Assembly (NCBI GenBank): GCA_046729895.1
Contig: JBKPHP010000012.1
Span: forward strand, 1 to 8,660
Source of the DNA: DASXBA01 sp046729895
GTDB lineage: Bacteria > Actinomycetota > Thermoleophilia > Solirubrobacterales > Thermoleophilaceae
Length of the DNA: 8,660 bases
Direction of reading: 5' to 3'
The position numbers and the translations under genes were made by a program. Positions 4,672 to 8,660 of this stretch are shown here, one piece after another (position 1 is the stretch's first letter; every line of letters starts with the position of its first letter). The notes beneath the pieces are model-generated. The model searched no databases. It was not told where the DNA came from and saw only the letters and a list, made by a program, of their open reading frames with translations.

Positions 4672-5907
4672 GTGGCCGGACGCGGCGAGGAACTGCGCAA
4701 GGAGATCGAGGCGCTCGTGGCGTTCGAGGGACGGTCGCCCGGATCCGATGCCGAGCGGCGAGCCGCCTTGCACCTGGCTGACCGCCTGAGAGGAGACGGC
4801 CGCGACGCGGAGCTTGAGCACGCCGACGCGTGGCCGCGCTGGCCGCTTGCCTTCGCCCTGTGCGCGCTTGCCGCGATCGTGGGCAGCGTCGTCTCGGTCT
4901 CCGCGCCGATCCCGGGTGCCGCCCTCGTGCTCGCCGCCACCCTGCTCACATTCCTCGAGGGCAGTGGCACCGCGAGGATCACGCGGAGGCTGCTGGGACG
5001 CCGCGCGACCCAGAACGTGATCTCGCCCGAGAGCTCCGACAAGCCGGGCGCGATCGTGCTCGTCGCCCACTACGACGCAGGCCCACAGGGCGCCCTGTTC
5101 GGACGCAGGCTGGAGGAGCGACGGGCGACTCTGGGGCGTGTGCTGGGGCGCCCGATCGGCAGGCTGGAGCCCTTCTTCTGGGTGCAGGTGGCACTCGTCG
5201 TCTGCTGCCTTTTGCGGCTGCCGAGCCTGGAGAGCGCGGTCCTGACCGTGTTGCAGTTCGTCCCCACCGTCGCGCTGATCATCGCCGTTCCGCTTCTGGT
5301 CGACATCGCCCTCTCCCCCATCTCGCCTGGCGCGAACGACAACGCCTCGGGAGTGACCGCCGCGCTGGAGCTCGCCCGGCGACACGGCGGCGGCCTGGAG
5401 CGCTTCGACCTGTGGGTCCTCCTGACCGGCGCCCAGGAGGCGATCTCAGACGGGATGCGCGGCTTCCTCCGCCGTCACCGGCAATCGCTCGACAGCACGC
5501 GCACCGTGTTCGTGAACCTGGACGAGGTGGGAGCCGGCAGCGTCCGCTACACGCAGCGCGAGGGCGCTCTGCTCGCGGTGCGCTCGCACATGCAGCTCGT
5601 CGAGGTCTGCGACGAGATCGCCGAGGACGACGAACACGACTCCTTCGGCGCCCGCCCGCTCGTGAACCGAACCCAGAGCGACGGCGCCGCCGCCCGCGCC
5701 GCCGGCTACCCCGCGATCACGGTCACCTGTCGCAACGTGCTCGATTACGTTCCCGACCACCACCAGGCCACGGACACCACCGGTCGCATCGAGGGGGCCG
5801 CGATCGAGCGCGCGCTCGGATTCTGCGGCGAGCTCCTCGAGCGCGTGGACGCGCAGCTCGGCCCGGAGCTCGAGCGGGCCGGGGCCGCCCTCAGCGAGTC
5901 GGACTGA
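4672..5907 (+). CDS. Membrane-embedded M28 family metallopeptidase-like protein
   Basis: The 411-residue product has the metal-site blocks of peptidase family M28 in order: VAHYDAGPQG (H133, D135), PGANDNASGVTAALELAR (D223), LTGAQEAISDGMRGF (E256), VNLDEVGAG (D284) and PDHHQATDT (H363/H364). M28 enzymes are di-zinc aminopeptidases with ligands His, Asp, Glu, Asp, His. The Glu-Glu pair of the family, catalytic base then zinc ligand, reads Gln255-Glu256 here, so the general base is replaced. Two predicted membrane hairpins are present: about residues 57-78 plus 82-97 before the first His, and 168-186 plus 189-214 between H133 and D223, that is inside the catalytic fold. An even number of crossings keeps all ligands on one side. 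The GTG start fits the TATCCT spacing. The 3' end overlaps the convergent synthetase gene by 17 bp. Fold is confident; activity is doubtful. Confidence 0.85.
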   Translation: MAGRGEELRKEIEALVAFEGRSPGSDAERRAALHLADRLRGDGRDAELEHADAWPRWPLAFALCALAAIVGSVVSVSAPIPGAALVLAATLLTFLEGSGTARITRRLLGRRATQNVISPESSDKPGAIVLVAHYDAGPQGALFGRRLEERRATLGRVLGRPIGRLEPFFWVQVALVVCCLLRLPSLESAVLTVLQFVPTVALIIAVPLLVDIALSPISPGANDNASGVTAALELARRHGGGLERFDLWVLLTGAQEAISDGMRGFLRRHRQSLDSTRTVFVNLDEVGAGSVRYTQREGALLAVRSHMQLVEVCDEIAEDDEHDSFGARPLVNRTQSDGAAARAAGYPAITVTCRNVLDYVPDHHQATDTTGRIEGAAIERALGFCGELLERVDAQLGPELERAGAALSESD

Positions 5908-7810
5908 CGATCCGCCCGGCAAGCTCGGCGAAGAAGTCGAGAGCCTCGGGATTCGCCAGCGAGTCGCGGCTCGCGACCGCGTCGGGATCCGCCCCCATCA
6001 GGATCTTCTTCAGGGGCACCTCGAGCTTCTTCCCGCTGAGGGTCCGCGGTACCTCGCCTATCTGCACGACCTCGTCGGGCACGTGGCGTGGTGAGCAGTG
6101 CTCCCGTACCCGGTGCGCGATACGGGTGCGCAGCTCGTCGTGGAGCTGGACACCTTCCCGCAGCACCACGAAGAGCGGCATCCAAGGCTGGCCGTCGGCG
6201 CGCTCCGCGTCGATCACCAGGCTGTCCATCACCTCCGGCAGCGCCTCGACGGCGCTGTAGATCTCGCTCGTTCCCATCCGGACGCCCTGGCGGTTGATCG
6301 TCGAGTCCGAGCGGCCGTAGATGACGGCGCCGCCGCGTGGCGTGATCTTGATCCAATCCCCGTGCCGCCAGACTCCCGGGTACATGTCGAAGTAGCTGGA
6401 GCGGTAGCGCTCGCCGTCCCGGTCGTTCCAGAGAAAGAGCGGCATCGAAGGCATCGGCTCGGTGATCACGAGCTCGCCGACCTCGCCGATGAGCGAACGC
6501 CCCTCCTCGTCCCAGGCCTCCACCTTGGCTCCGAGGCAACGGGCCTGGAGCTCGCCGGCATACACCGGCAGCAGGGGAGTGCCTCCGACAAAGGCCGTGC
6601 AGAGGTCGGTGCCGCCGCTGGTGGAGAAGAGCCAGAGGTCGCGCTTCACCTGCTCGTAGACCCACTCGAAGCCCTCGACGGGGAGCGGCGACCCGGTCGA
6701 CCCGATGCTACGGAGGCCCGGGAGCTCCGGAGGGTCGACGTGGGCCTTCATGCAGGCGGCAATGAAGCCGGCGCTCGTACCGAAGCAGCTGACTCCCGCC
6801 TCTCTGGCGAAGCTCCACGTCGCCCTCGGGTCCGGCTGCCCGTCGTACAGCACGATCGTGGAGCCGGCGAGCAGCCCACCGACCAGGAAGTTCCACATCA
6901 TCCAGCCCGTGGTCGTGAACCAGAAGAGGCGATCCTGGGGCGAGAGGTCGAGGTGGAGCCGCGACTTCTTCAGGTGCTCCAGCAGAATCCCGCCCTGGCC
7001 CTGCACGATCGCCTTCGGCAGCCCGGTCGTCCCGGACGAGTAGAGCACCCAGAGAGGGTGCTCGAACGGGAGTTGCTCGAACGACAGCTCGCCGTCCCCG
7101 GAGAAGACCTCGTCCCAGTCGCCCCGCTCGCCGAGGTACGGCAGCAGCACGGTGCGCTCGAGCGAGGGGATCGCCCGCTCGAGCTCGCGGACCCGATCGC
7201 GACGGTCGAAGTCCCTGCCGCCGTAGCGGTAGCCGTCCACCGCAAGCAGGACCTTGGGCTCGATCTGGCGGAACCGGTCGATCACCGTGGGGGCGCCGAA
7301 CTCGGGGGAGGCGCTCGACCAGATCGCTCCTATGGACGCGCACGCGAGGAAGGCCGCCACGGTCTCAGGCACGTTCGGCATGTAGGCGACCACCCGGTCG
7401 CCCCGCTCCACGCCCAGCCTGCGCAGCCCGGCCGCGATTCGGCCGACCTGCTCGCGCAGCTCGTCCCAGCTCAGCTCGGACAGCTCCCGTAGCTCCGACG
7501 CGTGGACGATCGCGGGCCGGTCCTCGCCCGCCATGCGGAAGACGTGTTCCGCGTAGCTGAGCTCGGCGCCTCGGAACCACTCCGCGCCGGGCATCTCGTG
7601 CTTGCCGAGCACGAGCTCGTACGGGCGCGAGGCCTGCACCTCGAAGTAGTCCCAGAGCGAGCCCCAGAAGCCCTCGAGGTCGGCCACCGACCATCCCCAG
7701 AGCTCGTCGTAGGTCTCGAAGCCCCGTCCGAGCCCGCGCATGTAATCGGTCATGTGGGCGCGCTCCTTGGCCGCCGCGGAGGGCTCCCAGAGCAGCTCGC
7801 CTTCGCGCAT
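5891..7810 (-). CDS. aacS: Acetoacetyl-CoA synthetase (acetoacetate--CoA ligase)
   Basis: This 639-residue enzyme activates acetoacetate with ATP and CoA to acetoacetyl-CoA in the cytoplasm. It is an ANL-superfamily adenylating enzyme with all core motifs: P-loop YSSGTTGLPKA (257-267), TTGWMMWNF (300-308), STSGGTDLCTAF (396-407), the hinge region WRHGDWIKITPRGGAVIYGRSD (481-502) with STINRQGVRMGTSEIY (503-518), and the C-terminal SGKKLEVPLKKIL (592-604) bearing the catalytic Lys (K594). The N-terminus MREGELLWEPS and the length (about 640-650 in the family) match acetoacetate--CoA ligases rather than acetyl-CoA synthetases. The ATG at 7810 has no ribosome site but a TAGAAT hexamer 9 nt upstream. 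It is divergent from the VOC gene and convergent with the peptidase gene. With the nearby acyl-CoA carboxylase it suggests leucine or ketone-body catabolism, releasing acetoacetate that this enzyme salvages. Confidence 0.95.
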   Translation of the reverse strand: MREGELLWEPSAAAKERAHMTDYMRGLGRGFETYDELWGWSVADLEGFWGSLWDYFEVQASRPYELVLGKHEMPGAEWFRGAELSYAEHVFRMAGEDRPAIVHASELRELSELSWDELREQVGRIAAGLRRLGVERGDRVVAYMPNVPETVAAFLACASIGAIWSSASPEFGAPTVIDRFRQIEPKVLLAVDGYRYGGRDFDRRDRVRELERAIPSLERTVLLPYLGERGDWDEVFSGDGELSFEQLPFEHPLWVLYSSGTTGLPKAIVQGQGGILLEHLKKSRLHLDLSPQDRLFWFTTTGWMMWNFLVGGLLAGSTIVLYDGQPDPRATWSFAREAGVSCFGTSAGFIAACMKAHVDPPELPGLRSIGSTGSPLPVEGFEWVYEQVKRDLWLFSTSGGTDLCTAFVGGTPLLPVYAGELQARCLGAKVEAWDEEGRSLIGEVGELVITEPMPSMPLFLWNDRDGERYRSSYFDMYPGVWRHGDWIKITPRGGAVIYGRSDSTINRQGVRMGTSEIYSAVEALPEVMDSLVIDAERADGQPWMPLFVVLREGVQLHDELRTRIAHRVREHCSPRHVPDEVVQIGEVPRTLSGKKLEVPLKKILMGADPDAVASRDSLANPEALDFFAELAGRIVSPTR

Positions 7811-7819
7811 CGAGGCGAG

Positions 7820-7825
7820 ATTCTA
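7820..7825 (-). promoter_or_regulatory. -10 element (TAGAAT) of aacS
   Basis: On the minus strand TAGAAT, one base from consensus, is followed by 9 nt (CTCGCCTCG) and the ATG at 7810. It overlaps the -10 of the opposite gene by two bases (7824-7825). No strong -35 box is visible; it would lie within the VOC coding sequence. Confidence 0.5.
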
Positions 7826-7829
7826 TGGT
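7824..7829 (+). promoter_or_regulatory. Candidate -10 element (TATGGT) of the VOC gene
   Basis: TATGGT fits the TANNNT pattern and is followed by 7 nt and the GTG at 7837, placing the predicted transcription start on that GTG. TTCTAT (7821-7826), with a 10-nt gap, is an alternative. Either reading makes the ATG at 7825 part of the promoter, not the start codon. Confidence 0.4.
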
Positions 7830-7836
7830 GAGCCTC

Positions 7837-8193
7837 GTGATCCAGCATGCGGCGCTCGAAACCCGACGAGCCGACGGCGAGGCCGCAGCGGCCTTCTGGC
7901 GCCTGCTCGGGTTTCGCGAGGTCGAGCCGCCGCCGAGCCTCCGCGGGCGGGCCGCCTGGCTGCAGCGGGGCCCGACCCAGGTCCATCTTCTGTGGAGCGA
8001 GGAGGCCGTGGCGCCGCCGGAGGGCCACGTCGCCGTCGTGGTCGACGACTACGAGACGACGCTCCAGCAGGTCCGCGAGGCGGGCCACCACGTCGAGGAA
8101 CGGCCCCGGCACTGGGGCGCTCCGCGCGCGTTCGCCCGGGCGCCGGGCGGCCACCGCGTCGAGCTGATGGCCGCTCCGCCGCCAGGCTCCTAG
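7837..8193 (+). CDS. VOC family protein (glyoxalase/bleomycin-resistance fold)
   Basis: From GTG 7837 the product is 118 residues starting (V/M)IQHAALETRR, the usual opening of vicinal-oxygen-chelate proteins; a longer start at ATG 7825 would add MVSL. Two beta-alpha-beta-beta-beta units are visible: residues 1-53 (IQHAALE... FWRLLGFREV... GRAAWLQRGPTQVHLLW) and 63-113 (GHVAVVVDDYETTLQQVREAGHHVEERPRHWGAPRAFARAPGGHRVELMA). Candidate metal ligands by position are H4, H50, H64 and E109. VOC proteins include glyoxalases, dioxygenases, epimerases and drug-binding proteins; methylmalonyl-CoA epimerase is in the fold, but the length and sequence do not identify it. It lies between two acyl-CoA metabolism genes on the opposite strand. 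It ends 22 nt before the convergent carboxylase stop. Confidence 0.85.
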   Translation: MIQHAALETRRADGEAAAAFWRLLGFREVEPPPSLRGRAAWLQRGPTQVHLLWSEEAVAPPEGHVAVVVDDYETTLQQVREAGHHVEERPRHWGAPRAFARAPGGHRVELMAAPPPGS

Positions 8194-8213
8194 GAGCGTC
8201 TACTCCGAGAGCC
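8185..8213. repeat. Palindromic sequence between convergent stops
   Basis: GCTCCTAGGAGC (8186-8197) is a perfect 12-bp palindrome spanning the VOC stop codon, and GGCTC (8185-8189) can alternatively pair with GAGCC (8209-8213); GGAG/CTCC (8193-8196 with 8203-8206) makes a short inner stem. It is placed where a bidirectional terminator would be, but there is no T-tract on either strand and the stems are short. Confidence 0.3.
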
Positions 8214-8215
8214 CC

Positions 8216-8660
8216 CTAGACCGGCGTCACCGGGTTGTGCTTCTCAGGCCAGCGCCGATCCTTCGACGCGTAGGCAGCGAAGCGCTTCACGAGCTCGGAG
8301 CGCAGGTCCTCGGGCTGGATCACCGCGTCGACCACCAGCTCCGAGGCGAGGTGCAGGACGTCTATCTCCGTCTTGTATTCCGCGCGAAGCTCCTCCGTGC
8401 GCCGTTCCCGCTCTTCAGGGTCCTCGATCGCCTGGAGCTGGTTGTAGAAGACCGCGTTGATCGCCGCCTGGGGCCCCATCACCGCGATCTTCGCCCAAGG
8501 GAGCGCGATGCAGGCGTCGGGGTCGTAGGCCGGCCCGGCCATCGCGTACAGCCCCGCCCCGTACGCCTTGCGCACGATCACCGAGATCTTCGGGACGGTG
8601 GCCTCCGCCACGGCCGAGATCATCTTCGCGCCCGCCCTGATGATTCCCTCGCGCTCGACC
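8216..8660 (-). CDS. Acyl-CoA carboxylase carboxyltransferase (beta) subunit, C-terminal part
   Basis: The minus-strand frame is open to the right edge and shows the last 147 residues, from VEREGIIRAGAKM to PEKHNPVTPV. It carries carboxyltransferase-domain signatures: IIRAGAKMISAVAEATVPKISVIVRKAYGAG (the second oxyanion-hole/biotin-side region), then LPWAKIAVMGPQAAINAVF, and the C-terminal helix ending DAVIQPEDLRSELVKRFAAYA. Enzymes of this family transfer carboxyl from biotin to acetyl-, propionyl-, methylcrotonyl- or related acyl-CoA. The substrate cannot be fixed from this fragment; the YGAGLYAM.GPAYDPDACIALP segment differs from classical propionyl-CoA carboxylase (YGGAY) and from methylcrotonyl-CoA carboxylase. 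The N-terminal two thirds lie outside the window. The same strand carries aacS further on, but the VOC gene between them points the other way, so they are probably separate transcripts. Confidence 0.9.
   Translation of the reverse strand, partial: VEREGIIRAGAKMISAVAEATVPKISVIVRKAYGAGLYAMAGPAYDPDACIALPWAKIAVMGPQAAINAVFYNQLQAIEDPEERERRTEELRAEYKTEIDVLHLASELVVDAVIQPEDLRSELVKRFAAYASKDRRWPEKHNPVTPV

Noticed and set aside
4830..6260. 476-codon plus-strand frame across the peptidase and the aacS 3' end
   Set aside because: It is Arg-rich and lies in the +1 shadow frame of the M28 gene, which has clear family motifs.
6098..7492. 464-codon plus-strand open frame opposite aacS
   Set aside because: It is the antisense shadow of the synthetase, a known effect of strong GC3 bias; composition is Arg/Gly/Val-rich with no motifs.

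Overview
The window is GC-rich DNA from a chromosome that looks actinobacterial. The class Thermoleophilia (Solirubrobacterales or Gaiellales type) is my best guess. This is inferred from the strong G/C third-position bias, the small SnoaL-like protein starting MSQENVE, the GTG/TTG starts, the many starts with no Shine-Dalgarno sequence but a TANNNT hexamer 6-11 nt upstream, and the gene content. No marker gene fixes the species. Most of the window reads as ordinary chromosome; I see no transposase, integrase, phage gene, CRISPR array or toxin-antitoxin pair.

Layout. Positions 1-306 (minus) hold the N-terminal part of a SnoaL/NTF2-fold protein cut by the window edge. Positions 307-736 have no convincing gene but contain three strong hairpins in 140 bp (463-600), the least explained structure in the window. 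A small zinc-ribbon protein (737-949, minus, TTG start with a good GGAGG) diverges from a three-gene plus-strand cluster at 1066-2977: a 59-aa CxxC mini membrane protein, a DUF318/ArsP-type permease, and its usual partner of the TIGR03943/DUF1980 family, translationally coupled through a GTGA overlap.

Positions 2978-3383 appear to hold a decayed small gene (frameshifted). Then comes a tRNA-rich stretch: tRNA-Trp(CCA) on the minus strand, tRNA-Leu(UAG) and tRNA-Leu(CAA) on the plus strand, with a four-helix membrane protein of unknown function between the two Leu genes. A perfect CGAAC-N4-GTTCG palindrome (the actinobacterial/Bacillus LexA-box pattern) lies 6 bp before tRNA-Trp.

Positions 4672-5907 encode a membrane-embedded M28 family metallopeptidase in which the usual catalytic Glu is Gln. 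It converges, with a 17-bp overlap, on acetoacetyl-CoA synthetase (5891-7810, minus). A VOC/glyoxalase-fold protein (about 7837-8193, plus) is divergent from the synthetase across only 26 bp, with overlapping -10 hexamers. The right edge holds the C-terminal part of an acyl-CoA carboxylase carboxyltransferase subunit (8216-8660, minus). The synthetase and the carboxylase fit short-chain/branched-chain acyl-CoA or ketone-body (leucine-type) catabolism; the remaining genes have no obvious joint pathway.
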